Shown here piece after piece: positions 26,136 to 34,269 of a stretch of DNA of 64,000 bases. This stretch comes from JASMTM01 sp964441735 (GTDB lineage Bacteria > Thermotogota > Thermotogae > Petrotogales > Kosmotogaceae): positions 1 through 64,000 of the forward strand of contig CAYTVB010000007.1 in the NCBI GenBank assembly GCA_964441735.1, given 5' to 3'. The translations under genes were made by a program, and so were the position numbers. The first letter of the stretch is position 1. Every line of letters starts with the position of its first letter. The notes beneath the pieces are model-generated. The model did no database searches. It saw nothing but the letters and a program-made list of their open reading frames with translations, and had not been told where the DNA came from.

Positions 26136-26533
26136 TCAATCATTCTCCCAAAGTACTCCATGGACACAGCGACTCTTTCCAGATTAAAGTTTGCAATATC
26201 TTTGTTGTTCTGTTTTGCTCTGCCCTCAAAACAAACCTTGTTATTTTTAACTTCCTTTATATGCAATTCTACAACAATTTCTTCATTTAACTTAGCTGGG
26301 TTTTCATGTTCAATATCCGTTCTAGAAACAACAAATAACGTATTCTCATCTTTATATTCAGATAACATCTCCAATGAACACTTGAATATAAGTTTCATTA
26401 AACCACTTGTCGAAAGTAAATCAAAAACAATTACACTTGAATATTCATCCCATATTAACTCAGGTTCATCTAGATTCAGTGTAAAGCTATCAGTTTTATT
26501 TTCAAGATTTTTTAGTTTCTCCATTACCATCAT
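26132..26533 (-). CDS. Hotdog-fold thioesterase-like protein
   Basis: The 133-residue protein has the layout of FlK-like hotdog proteins: a helix VFDLLSTSGLMKLIFKCSLEML, then VVSRTDIEHENPAKLNEEIVVELHIKEVKNNKVCFEGRAKQ, corresponding to the acyl-CoA thioesterase strand order with a central EHENPA-type turn. The catalytic Thr/Glu/His set of FlK is only partly recognisable, so the substrate is open. The beginning overlaps the ftsH end by 32 bases and the exact start (26533 or the ATG at 26524) is unclear because no strong ribosome site is seen. Confidence 0.6.
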   Translation of the reverse strand: MMVMEKLKNLENKTDSFTLNLDEPELIWDEYSSVIVFDLLSTSGLMKLIFKCSLEMLSEYKDENTLFVVSRTDIEHENPAKLNEEIVVELHIKEVKNNKVCFEGRAKQNNKDIANFNLERVAVSMEYFGRMIE

Positions 26534-28487
26534 CTTCTTTTTCTTTTGACGTATCTTTTTCAGAAACTACCTTATTTTCGCCTTCTTCTTCAGTTTTGGT
26601 TTTCTTTTTTTCTTCAGTTTGTTCTTCTTCAATTTCATCTTCTCTATAGTAGTTTCCTTCTTCTACAAGGCCAATTATTTCCGCAAGCTCTTTTCCAGTA
26701 ATAGTTTCCTGATCAATTAATCTGTCAGCTGCTTCATCCAGCTTATCTTTGTGCTTTTCCAGAATTTCCTTTGCTTTGTCGAAAGTATCCATTATTACCT
26801 GTTTTACTTCGTTATCTATTTCGCTTGCAATCTCTTCACTATAATTTCTCATCCTGGTCAATTCTTTTCCAAGGAATACTTCATTTTCTTCTCTTCCCCA
26901 GGATATTGGACCAAGCTTTTTACTCATTCCAAGCTGGCATATCATCCTTCTTGCAATATCAGAAGCTCTGTCCAGATCGTTTGCAGCACCAGTTGTAATT
27001 TCATCAAACACGAGTTCTTCAGCTGCACGACCACCAAGCATTTGTGATAAATTATCCATCAATTCGCTTTTTGAAACAATATATTTATCCTCTGTCGGGA
27101 GGCTTTCCGTGTAACCAAGTGTTGAAGTACCCCTTGGTATCACAGTTACCTTATGAACAGGGTTTGCATTTGGCAATGAAAGACCTACTATTGCATGACC
27201 CAGTTCATGATATGCGATAATTCTTTTCTCCTTGGGATTCATTATTCTCGATTTTTTTGCAGGACCTGCAATTACCCTATCAATCGCTTCTTCAAAGTCA
27301 TGTAACGTTATTAACCGCGCCTCTTTCTTGGCTGCAAGAATAGCAGCTTCATTCACAAGGTTTTCTAAATCTGCTCCTACAAAACCTGGTGTCCTTCTCG
27401 CAAGCAATTTGACATCTACATCAGGATCTACTGGTTTTCCCCGCATATGAATTTTCAATATTTCCTCACGACCCTTTACATCAGGTGGATCTACAACTAC
27501 TTTTTTGTCAAATCTTCCAGGTCTAAGAAGCGCATGATCTAAAATGTCTGGCCTGTTAGTGGCAGCCATTATTATTACATCGGTCTTCGGATCAAAACCA
27601 TCCATTTCTACAAGTATCTGATTTAATGTTTGCTCACGCTCATCATGCCCCCCACCAAGACCTGCACCTCTCTGTCTTCCAACAGCGTCAAGTTCATCAA
27701 TAAAAATAATGGCGGGAGCACTCTGTTTTGCATGATTGAACAGGTCACGTACTCTTGCTGCTCCGACACCTACAAATAATTCTACAAAATCAGAACCACT
27801 AATGAAATAAAAGGGTACGTCCGCTTCTCCAGCCACAGCTCTTGCAAGCAGCGTTTTACCTGTACCGGGTTTTCCTACAAGCAGAACTCCTTTTGGCATC
27901 CTCGCTCCTGTACCTTTAAAAAGTTCAGGATTCTTTAAATATTTGACTGTTATTTCCAGCTCTTCTTTGGCTTCATCAACCCCTGCCACATCTTTAAATG
28001 ATACTTTTTGATCATTTGATAAATACTTCTTTGCAGGACTTTTTGTGAAGCTGAAAGCTTGTGAATTTCTGCCTGAAAATGATCTCATGGCAAAGAACCA
28101 GATAAAGATTATTATTGCAAGAGGAATAATTGTTCCCAGGATATTTACCCAAAACATTGAACCGCTAGAAGGTTCAAATTTCACTCTTACTCCATTATTT
28201 GAAAGTTCATCAAGTAGATTTTGGAATTTGTCAGTAGAAATCATTTGTGGGGCAACATATGTCTCTATTGATCGCTGCTGAGAGTCTGTAGTCAATGTAT
28301 ATGTTACTTTTCCATCCTCGTAAACGACCAATCTATCTATTTTGTTTGATTTTATATCATCTACAAATTCACTGTACATTACAGTTTCTTTTGTATCTGA
28401 AGGGTACAGTCCTCTTAATGCCAGAATCAGAAAAATACCGAAAATTACATAAAAGAGGATCATACCGATTCTGGGTTTTTGGTTCAC
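26502..28487 (-). CDS. ftsH: ATP-dependent zinc metalloprotease FtsH
   Basis: The 661-residue protease has two membrane segments (about residues 8-25 and 110-130) flanking a periplasmic domain, an AAA module with GKPGTGKTLLARA (Walker A), IIFIDELDAVG (Walker B) and the second region of homology ATNRPDILDHALLRPGRFD, then a peptidase domain with zinc ligands HELGH. It degrades membrane and short-lived cytosolic proteins. The C-terminal tail of about 45 residues is unusually rich in Glu and Lys. Start GTG at 28487 uses an AAGGAGG that overlaps the tilS stop codon. Confidence 0.96.
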   Translation of the reverse strand: MNQKPRIGMILFYVIFGIFLILALRGLYPSDTKETVMYSEFVDDIKSNKIDRLVVYEDGKVTYTLTTDSQQRSIETYVAPQMISTDKFQNLLDELSNNGVRVKFEPSSGSMFWVNILGTIIPLAIIIFIWFFAMRSFSGRNSQAFSFTKSPAKKYLSNDQKVSFKDVAGVDEAKEELEITVKYLKNPELFKGTGARMPKGVLLVGKPGTGKTLLARAVAGEADVPFYFISGSDFVELFVGVGAARVRDLFNHAKQSAPAIIFIDELDAVGRQRGAGLGGGHDEREQTLNQILVEMDGFDPKTDVIIMAATNRPDILDHALLRPGRFDKKVVVDPPDVKGREEILKIHMRGKPVDPDVDVKLLARRTPGFVGADLENLVNEAAILAAKKEARLITLHDFEEAIDRVIAGPAKKSRIMNPKEKRIIAYHELGHAIVGLSLPNANPVHKVTVIPRGTSTLGYTESLPTEDKYIVSKSELMDNLSQMLGGRAAEELVFDEITTGAANDLDRASDIARRMICQLGMSKKLGPISWGREENEVFLGKELTRMRNYSEEIASEIDNEVKQVIMDTFDKAKEILEKHKDKLDEAADRLIDQETITGKELAEIIGLVEEGNYYREDEIEEEQTEEKKKTKTEEEGENKVVSEKDTSKEKEDDGNGETKKS

Positions 28488-28491
28488 TAAA

Positions 28492-29868
28492 CTACCTCCT
28501 TTCGAATCCTAAAACAACTACTTTTCCGGAACTTTTTTTTACAAAACAAGTTTGAGAACTTTTTATTCCCGGAACCCAGAGTATTTCATTATCTCCATTT
28601 ACCAGAACATATTGCTCATCAAAAAAACCTTTAAAATTTGATTCAACCAGTATCCGCCTAACCTTTTCTCTGGAACTTTTTCCAAAAGGTATAATTTCAT
28701 CATCCCATTGTATATTTCTTAACTTAAGTGGAAAATTCAAGCGCCTTTTTGAACAAACACTTAGATACTTCCCATTAACTTTATTCGGCCATTTATTATC
28801 CTCGAATATCTTAATGTATCCTCCGGGAACCTTCTTGTAAAAAGGAATTTTGTCGATGGAATATGTTTCCCTTTCTTTGATAAAGGGGCCTTTATAAAAA
28901 AATACCTGTCCACCATAAGCAAAAACTTTTAGATGATCCTTAAATTCTATCGTCCAGTTATTTTTGTTATTTTTAAGCTGTTTTTTTACTGCGTTTATCC
29001 GCTCTCGTGTCGGAGGATAGTTGTCTTCTGAAAAACAGGTAACTACATACCTAATTACCTCTGACAGAACAACTTCATCCAGAATTTGTAAATCATACAA
29101 ATCAACCACTGCCCTGTTTTTTTCCCACTGTATATCGTTTATAGCTTTCTTAACCGCTTCATAAATATAATCATAGCTCTCCTTTACGTTCAGAAAAAAC
29201 CTCCACACAGAATCTTCAAATGAAGGGTTAAGCTCTTTTAATAAAGGTATAACTTTAAGCCGAACAAAATTCCTGTCAAAGACCTTAAGATAGTTGCTTT
29301 TATCAGTTTTAAAATTGATCATATTGATTGTAACATAATCTTCTATTTCTTGCACTTTTAATTTAAGGAAAGGTCGTATAAAACAACCTTCTGCAGGTTT
29401 TAGTCCAAGTATTCCTTTAAGCCCCGTTCCTCTTATAATTCTCAATATAATATTTTCCGCAAGATCATTTAAATGATGTGCCGTTGCAATTTTATCCAGA
29501 TCATGTTTCTCTTTGATTCTTTTTAAAAAATCTCTTCGTACTTTCCGAGCAGCTTCTTCAGGAGATAGTGCTTTATTTTCTTTCATGAATTTTCTTACAT
29601 CTATTTGTTTGAAATGAAAAGGTACATCAAATTTTTCACAGACACTACCTATCATCTTCGATTCATTTATTCCTTCTTCACCCCGCAACATATGATCAAG
29701 ATTGGCAACATGAATTATACAACCTAGCTCTTGATGGTGCTTAATGAAGAAGTCAAGCATTGTCATTGAGTCTTTGCCACCAGATACTGCAAGCAATACC
29801 CTTTCTCCTTCTTCTACAAGCCGCCATTTTTTTATAAAATCAACAGTTTCACTTTCTAACTTATGCAT
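28492..29868 (-). CDS. tilS: tRNA(Ile)-lysidine synthase
   Basis: The 458-residue enzyme attaches lysine to C34 of tRNA-Ile (CAU), changing its identity to read AUA. The PP-loop is VLLAVSGGKDSM, followed by HVANLDHMLRG, KIATAHHLNDLAEN and a C-terminal TilS domain to about residue 455. The open frame extends through the neighbouring tRNA gene, but the true start is ATG at 29868 with GGTGGTG upstream. It follows the tRNA-Thr terminator, so tilS mRNA comes either from readthrough or from a promoter not visible here. The next gene is ftsH, an order also known in other bacteria. Confidence 0.93.
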   Translation of the reverse strand: MHKLESETVDFIKKWRLVEEGERVLLAVSGGKDSMTMLDFFIKHHQELGCIIHVANLDHMLRGEEGINESKMIGSVCEKFDVPFHFKQIDVRKFMKENKALSPEEAARKVRRDFLKRIKEKHDLDKIATAHHLNDLAENIILRIIRGTGLKGILGLKPAEGCFIRPFLKLKVQEIEDYVTINMINFKTDKSNYLKVFDRNFVRLKVIPLLKELNPSFEDSVWRFFLNVKESYDYIYEAVKKAINDIQWEKNRAVVDLYDLQILDEVVLSEVIRYVVTCFSEDNYPPTRERINAVKKQLKNNKNNWTIEFKDHLKVFAYGGQVFFYKGPFIKERETYSIDKIPFYKKVPGGYIKIFEDNKWPNKVNGKYLSVCSKRRLNFPLKLRNIQWDDEIIPFGKSSREKVRRILVESNFKGFFDEQYVLVNGDNEILWVPGIKSSQTCFVKKSSGKVVVLGFERR

Positions 29869-29883
29869 AAAAATCACCACCAA

Positions 29884-29906
29884 TAACAAAGCGCCCTTAA
29901 GGGCGC
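29884..29906 (-). terminator. Hairpin terminator of tRNA-Thr
   Basis: The perfect palindrome GCGCCCTTAAGGGCGC (29891-29906) is followed on the minus strand by TTTGTTATT. It starts one base after the encoded CCA. The T-run is short, so partial readthrough into tilS is plausible. Confidence 0.75.
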
Positions 29907-29907
29907 C

Positions 29908-29983
29908 TGGAGCCAACGAAGGGACTTGAACCCCCAACCTGCTCATTACGAATGAGCCGCTCTGCCGGTTGAGCTACGTTGGC
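29908..29983 (-). tRNA. tRNA-Thr (anticodon CGU)
   Basis: The 76-base gene folds into a full cloverleaf on the minus strand. The acceptor stem is GCCAACG with CGTTGGC, the D arm GCTC/GAGC, the anticodon stem GCTCA/TGAGC with loop TTCGTAA, so the anticodon is CGT and reads ACG. The T arm carries TTCAAGT. The discriminator is T, and CCA is encoded. It has its own promoter and terminator although it lies inside the rny-tilS gene run. Confidence 0.96.
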
Positions 29984-29992
29984 AACAGAGTT

Positions 29993-30021
29993 ATTTTAAC
30001 TCAGTAAATAAGAAGTGTCAT
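29993..30021 (-). promoter_or_regulatory. Promoter of tRNA-Thr
   Basis: On the minus strand ATGACA (30016-30021) and TAAAAT (29993-29998) are separated by exactly 17 bases. The -10 ends nine bases before the first base of the tRNA. It lies between the rny stop and the tRNA. Confidence 0.8.
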
Positions 30022-30025
30022 TTTT

Positions 30026-31561
30026 TTATTTAGCGTAAGCTACGCTCCTTTTTTCTCTTATCACTGTTACCTTAATTACGCCAGGATATTCCAGTTGCTC
30101 TTCTATCTTTCCTGATATATCAGCAGCCAGTTTATCTGCGAGAATATCATCAACTTTATCAGGTTCTACCATTATTCGAACCTCTCTCCCTGCCTGTATT
30201 GCATAGGCTTTTTCTACATGTGAGAAACTACTGGCAATATTCTCAAGATTTTCCAGACGCTTTATATACATTTCAAGTGATTCTCTTCTGGCACCAGGTC
30301 TCGCAGCTGATACTGCATCGGCTGCTGCAACAAGAACCGCTTCAGGAGTACTGGGTTCAACATCATCATGATGGTGCTGTATCATATTAATGACGTCTTC
30401 TTTTTCGTTATAACGTCTGGCAAGGTCCCCTCCAATAATTGCATGAGACCCTTCTATCTCGTGATCGACAGCTTTTCCAATATCATGCAGTATTGCTCCA
30501 CGCTTAACTCTTTCAGTATTTAAACCAAGCTCTGAAGCCATTAATGTTGCTATTTGAGCAACCTCTATGGAATGTCTTAAAACATTTTGACCGTAACTCG
30601 TCCTGAATTTTAGCCGTCCTATTAGTTTAACCAACTCTGGCTGCATCGAAGGAATTCCAACCTGCATAAGTGCATCCCGTCCTGCTTCTTTTATTTCCAG
30701 ATAGATTTCCTTTTTTGCTTTTTCATATATCTCTTCAATTCTCGTGGGATGTATCCTTCCATCTTCCACAAGTGTTTCAAGTGCTTTTGTAGCGATTGCT
30801 CTTCTCAATGAATTAAAGCATGACACAACAACCACTTCAGGCGTATCATCGATTATAAGATCTGCTCCTGTAAGCTTTTCAAAGGCCCGTATATTTCTAC
30901 CTTCGCGTCCGATTACCCTTCCTTTCATTTCATCGGAAGGTAAACTGACTGTACTAACTGTGATATCACCTGTTATATCTGCAGCATATCGCTGTATAGT
31001 ATTTACCAAAACCCATTTTGAATGTTTAACTGCTTCTTCTTCAAATTCCTCTTTTATTTGTTTATAGCGCTGAGCAACCTCATATTCATACTTTTTTTCA
31101 GCACGATCAAGTACAATTTCTTTTGCCTGTTCGGGTGTAAGTTCTGATAGCTCGTATATTTTCTTTTCTGCTGCCTGTTTTACTTTTTCTGCCTCTTCTT
31201 TTTCTTTCTCAAGCTCTTTTATCTTCGTTTCCAGATTGGTTTCTTTTCTTTCCAGATTATCTTCTTTTCGGGATAAACGCTCTTCCCACTGTTTCATCTC
31301 TTCACGTTCTCTTTTTAGTTCTTTTTCCTGTTCTTCACGCAGACGATGTACTTCTTCTCTGCCTTCGATAATGGTTTTTTTCTTTAAATGTTCAACTTCT
31401 TCTTTTGCTCTTTCTTTGATTGTTTCTGCATCTTGTTTAGCCATCTTTAACTCTTCGCGAATCTTTCTATCAGCCTTTTTCCTGGCCAAAGGTAGAGCTA
31501 TTAATAATCCTATTATGCTACCTAAAATTAATGAGACTATAATTGCGACTGATAATAACAT
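30026..31561 (-). CDS. rny: Ribonuclease Y
   Basis: The 511-residue endoribonuclease initiates mRNA decay. It has an N-terminal membrane anchor (LLSVAIIVSLILGSIIGLLIALPLA), a long coiled coil rich in Glu, Lys and Arg (residues about 25-190), a KH domain (GRVIGREGRNIRAFEKLTG) and an HD domain with catalytic HD in GAILHDIGKAVDHE and HHHDD. Start ATG at 31561 is certain because TAA lies directly before it in frame, yet there is no adjacent ribosome site. An AAGGAGGGA lies 40 bases upstream, separated by a hairpin (31569-31600), which would bring it within range. Confidence 0.95.
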   Translation of the reverse strand: MLLSVAIIVSLILGSIIGLLIALPLARKKADRKIREELKMAKQDAETIKERAKEEVEHLKKKTIIEGREEVHRLREEQEKELKREREEMKQWEERLSRKEDNLERKETNLETKIKELEKEKEEAEKVKQAAEKKIYELSELTPEQAKEIVLDRAEKKYEYEVAQRYKQIKEEFEEEAVKHSKWVLVNTIQRYAADITGDITVSTVSLPSDEMKGRVIGREGRNIRAFEKLTGADLIIDDTPEVVVVSCFNSLRRAIATKALETLVEDGRIHPTRIEEIYEKAKKEIYLEIKEAGRDALMQVGIPSMQPELVKLIGRLKFRTSYGQNVLRHSIEVAQIATLMASELGLNTERVKRGAILHDIGKAVDHEIEGSHAIIGGDLARRYNEKEDVINMIQHHHDDVEPSTPEAVLVAAADAVSAARPGARRESLEMYIKRLENLENIASSFSHVEKAYAIQAGREVRIMVEPDKVDDILADKLAADISGKIEEQLEYPGVIKVTVIREKRSVAYAK

Positions 31562-31568
31562 TTATTGC

Positions 31569-31609
31569 GCTGGTATATTGTTATCAATGATTTTACCAGC
31601 TCCCTCCTT
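31569..31609 (-). promoter_or_regulatory. Displaced ribosome-binding site and bridging hairpin of rny
   Basis: On the minus strand the order is AAGGAGGGA (31601-31609), GCTGGTA (31594-31600), an 18-base loop, TACCAGC (31569-31575), seven bases, then ATG. The 7-bp stem is perfect, and the loop holds a further ATTG/CAAT pairing. If folded, the distance from GGAGG to ATG falls from 41 to 9 bases. Similar fold-shortened spacers are known, for example in phage T4 gene 25. The function here is inferred. Confidence 0.65.
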
Positions 31610-31635
31610 TCATGTCTAATTTTTCAAAGATCCGG

Positions 31636-32097
31636 CTATTCTAGTCCCTGTCTTTCAAATTCTCTTTCGATATCTTCAATGTAGTATCCTTTTCTATATA
31701 ACCTCTTCTTAAGCTTTAACAACTCTCTTTTATCCAATGTTCTATGGGTTCTATAGTTTTCCACAACTGTCTTTAGTGTTTCTAAAAATTGATTTTGAAA
31801 TCCCTTTAATGTATCTGTTATTAAATGGTCTTCAATTCCAAGTTTTCTAAGTTCTTTTTCGATCCTATAAGGACCTTTCTGCTTTATATTTAAAGAGTCT
31901 TCAATGTACATTCGTGTAAAACGCTTATCATTTATAATATTCTTTTCAAGTAATTCTTCAACAATATTTTCAACTACTTCTTTTTCAAATCCTTCATCTA
32001 ATAATTTCTTTTCTACTTCATATTTCGATCTTTCGCGATACTTGAGATAACGAAAGGCTTTTTTCATTGCCTCTTCTTTTCTCTCTGAATCATTCAC
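31636..32097 (-). CDS. recX: Regulatory protein RecX
   Basis: RecX binds RecA filaments and restrains or modulates recombination. The protein is about 153 residues from the GTG at 32097, with three-helix repeats: AFRYLKYRERSKYEVEKKLLDEGF, KRFTRMYIEDSLNIKQKGPYRIEKEL and a third ending in RLYRKGYYIEDIEREF. The open frame reaches back to 32136, overlapping recA by more than 40 bases. I prefer the GTG at 32097, which overlaps the recA stop by 8 bases; an ATG at 32067 is possible. It is adjacent to recA, as usual. Confidence 0.88.
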   Translation of the reverse strand: MNDSERKEEAMKKAFRYLKYRERSKYEVEKKLLDEGFEKEVVENIVEELLEKNIINDKRFTRMYIEDSLNIKQKGPYRIEKELRKLGIEDHLITDTLKGFQNQFLETLKTVVENYRTHRTLDKRELLKLKKRLYRKGYYIEDIEREFERQGLE

Positions 32098-33166
32098 CCT
32101 TGTTCTCTTCTTTCTTTTCTCCTTCCTCATTTCCAATTTTTGGTAGATTATTTTTGCTTCTTATTCTGTTTTCAATTTCTCTTAAAATCTCCGGATTGTC
32201 CTTCAGGTATTCTATGGCATTACTTTTTCCCTGTCCAAGACTCATTTCATTTCCTTTCTCATCAACATAGTTATACCACGCGCCCTTACGATCAATTATA
32301 TTATCATCAAGCGCAAGATTGAATAATTCGTTCTCATGTACAATTCCTTTTCCGTATATAAGATCAACTTTTACCTTTTTGAAGGGTGGAGCAACTTTAT
32401 TCTTTACAACTTTTACATTTACTTCATTACCAACATTTTCGTCTCCTTCTTTAATCGAAGAGCCTCTCCTAATTTCTAACCTCACAGAAGAATAAAATTT
32501 AAGTGCAACTCCTCCAGTAGTTGTTTCAGGATTACCGTACATAACCCCAATTTTCATTCTTGTTTGATTGATAAAGACAACTATAGTCTTTGATTTGTTT
32601 ACTGTACCGGCAATTTTCCTTAATGCCTGGGACATCAATCGAGCCTGAAGCCCTACCTGCATGTCACCCATTGTTCCTTCAATTTCGGCTCTGGGAACGA
32701 GCGCTGCCACTGAATCAATCACAATAATATCCAGTGCGTTCGATCTTATTAATCCATCAACTATCTCCAACGCTTGTTCTCCATAATCTGGTTGAGATAT
32801 CAAAAGGTTGTCAATATCTATGCCAAGGTTCCTGGCATAAGTAACATCCAGTGCGTGTTCAGCATCAACAAATGCAGCCAATCCACCATTTCTTTGAGCT
32901 TCAGCTATTGCATGAAGCGCTACAGTTGTTTTTCCACTGGCTTCTGGACCATATATTTCAACTACTCTCCCTCTAGGATAGCCACCAACCCCCAGTGCAA
33001 CATCTAGAGCTAAACAACCTGTTGGAATAACCTCAGCTGCACCTTTCTGATCTTCGCCAAGTAACATAACTGAACCTTTTCCAAATTGTTTTTCAATTTG
33101 TTTTATCGCTTTGTCCAATGCTGTCTTCTTTTCTTTAGAAAGGTTTTCATCCTTCTTCGGACTCAT
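32090..33166 (-). CDS. recA: Recombinase RecA
   Basis: The 358-residue recombinase forms ATP-dependent filaments on single-stranded DNA for strand exchange and SOS induction. Visible motifs are GPEASGKTT (Walker A), IIVIDSVAALVP (Walker B), the L1 region MGDMQVGLQARLMSQALRK and NQTRMKIGVMYGNPETTTGG (L2). The C-terminal tail is short and rich in Glu and Lys. Start ATG follows AAGGAGG at 11 bases and lies within the thpR end. No SOS box is visible directly upstream, because the gene sits inside an operon. Confidence 0.97.
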   Translation of the reverse strand: MSPKKDENLSKEKKTALDKAIKQIEKQFGKGSVMLLGEDQKGAAEVIPTGCLALDVALGVGGYPRGRVVEIYGPEASGKTTVALHAIAEAQRNGGLAAFVDAEHALDVTYARNLGIDIDNLLISQPDYGEQALEIVDGLIRSNALDIIVIDSVAALVPRAEIEGTMGDMQVGLQARLMSQALRKIAGTVNKSKTIVVFINQTRMKIGVMYGNPETTTGGVALKFYSSVRLEIRRGSSIKEGDENVGNEVNVKVVKNKVAPPFKKVKVDLIYGKGIVHENELFNLALDDNIIDRKGAWYNYVDEKGNEMSLGQGKSNAIEYLKDNPEILREIENRIRSKNNLPKIGNEEGEKKEENKGE

Positions 33167-33722
33167 GTTCTATTAAACCTCCTTCAAAATCGCATGAATA
33201 TTGTTTTTTATATATAGCACCCTTTGGTGTCAAAATTGATTTGTACAATATTACTTCGTTAACTGGAAATACTACCTCTTCTAATGAAATAGTTTTAAGT
33301 AATTTCATCCAGTACGCCGGGCTGTATTTCATCCTACCCACTGTAATATGTGGATGAAATCGTCCTTCAACCGTAAAACCCAAGCCATCTAAAGCAACTT
33401 TTATTTCTCTGAATAGCTGAGCAAGCAAATCGTTTTTTTCAAGACCAATCCAGATAACCCTTGGAAGATTTTTCCTTTTAAAATAACCAAGCCTGTTGGT
33501 CTTTACTGTAAATGTAGGGAAACCTCTCAATCTTTTCAAAATCATCGAGGCAACAGCTTGTACTTTTGGTTTTTCCAGTTCTCCCAAAAAAGCAAGTGTT
33601 ATATGGGTATTACTTCCCGAAATCCAGTTTGCTTTAAAACCCATTTTTCTTAGTTTTTCACCCACTGAATCAACGAGATCCGCAACTTTTTTACCTGTAT
33701 CTATAGCGACAAAAGCTCGCAA
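33147..33722 (-). CDS. thpR: RNA 2',3'-cyclic phosphodiesterase (LigT/2H family)
   Basis: The 191-residue 2H phosphoesterase has the two HxT motifs HITLAFLG and HPHITVGR that define the family, with an N-terminus RAFVAIDT typical of ThpR. It opens 2',3'-cyclic phosphate RNA ends. The TTG at 33722 has AAGGAGG eight bases upstream; the open frame extends further but crosses the pgsA stop. The gene lies between pgsA and recA and overlaps recA by 20 bases. Confidence 0.9.
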   Translation of the reverse strand: MRAFVAIDTGKKVADLVDSVGEKLRKMGFKANWISGSNTHITLAFLGELEKPKVQAVASMILKRLRGFPTFTVKTNRLGYFKRKNLPRVIWIGLEKNDLLAQLFREIKVALDGLGFTVEGRFHPHITVGRMKYSPAYWMKLLKTISLEEVVFPVNEVILYKSILTPKGAIYKKQYSCDFEGGLIEHESEEG

Positions 33723-33723
33723 A

Positions 33724-34269
33724 TCATTTTCCTCCTTCAGAGAACACATTGCTATCTAATAAATAAGTCAATCCGCTTAATGCTGTTATTAATATAACAG
33801 ACCATTGAAATATCTGAAAAATAACTGGAATATCAAACGCTACAATTTTTTCTAAATATACAAATAATATAAAGGTCATCTGAAGTACCGTTTTTGCTTT
33901 TCCAAAGTAATTTGCTGCTATTACCTTTCCTTCAGAAGCTGCATGCATCCTCAAACCTGAAACAAGAATATCTCTCGCTACTACTACAAACACCAACCAA
34001 AAACCTACATATCCCTGGTGAGCGAAAATTAAAAAAACCGAAGTAACCAAAAACTTATCAGATATCTGATCCATGAATTTTCCTAAATTGGTTATTTGAT
34101 CCCTTTTCCTTGCTATGTATCCATCAAAAAAATCTGTAAGTGCTGCAATCAAATAGAGAACTGCCGACAACAAAATCCAGTTAACATTCTCTGCACCAAA
34201 ATAAATGGTGAAAATTACGGGAAATGTAATAACTATTCTTGATAATGTTAATGTATTAGGCAAGTTCAT
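33724..34269 (-). CDS. pgsA: CDP-diacylglycerol-glycerol-3-phosphate 3-phosphatidyltransferase
   Basis: The 181-residue membrane enzyme makes phosphatidylglycerol phosphate. The CDP-alcohol phosphotransferase motif is intact: DFFDGYIARKRDQITNLGKFMDQISDK, giving D-x2-DG-x2-AR-x8-G-x3-D-x3-D. Several further hydrophobic segments follow. Start ATG overlaps the rimO stop by 14 bases, and its own stop lies inside the thpR ribosome site. Confidence 0.93.
   Translation of the reverse strand: MNLPNTLTLSRIVITFPVIFTIYFGAENVNWILLSAVLYLIAALTDFFDGYIARKRDQITNLGKFMDQISDKFLVTSVFLIFAHQGYVGFWLVFVVVARDILVSGLRMHAASEGKVIAANYFGKAKTVLQMTFILFVYLEKIVAFDIPVIFQIFQWSVILITALSGLTYLLDSNVFSEGGK

Noticed and set aside
29868..29946. 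N-terminal extension of TilS through tRNA-Thr
   Set aside because: The tRNA folds fully on the same strand and the ATG at 29868 has a ribosome site.
30744..31619. Overlapping plus-strand frames opposite rny
   Set aside because: They are serine- and phenylalanine-rich mirrors of the Glu/Lys-rich coiled coil, without ribosome sites.
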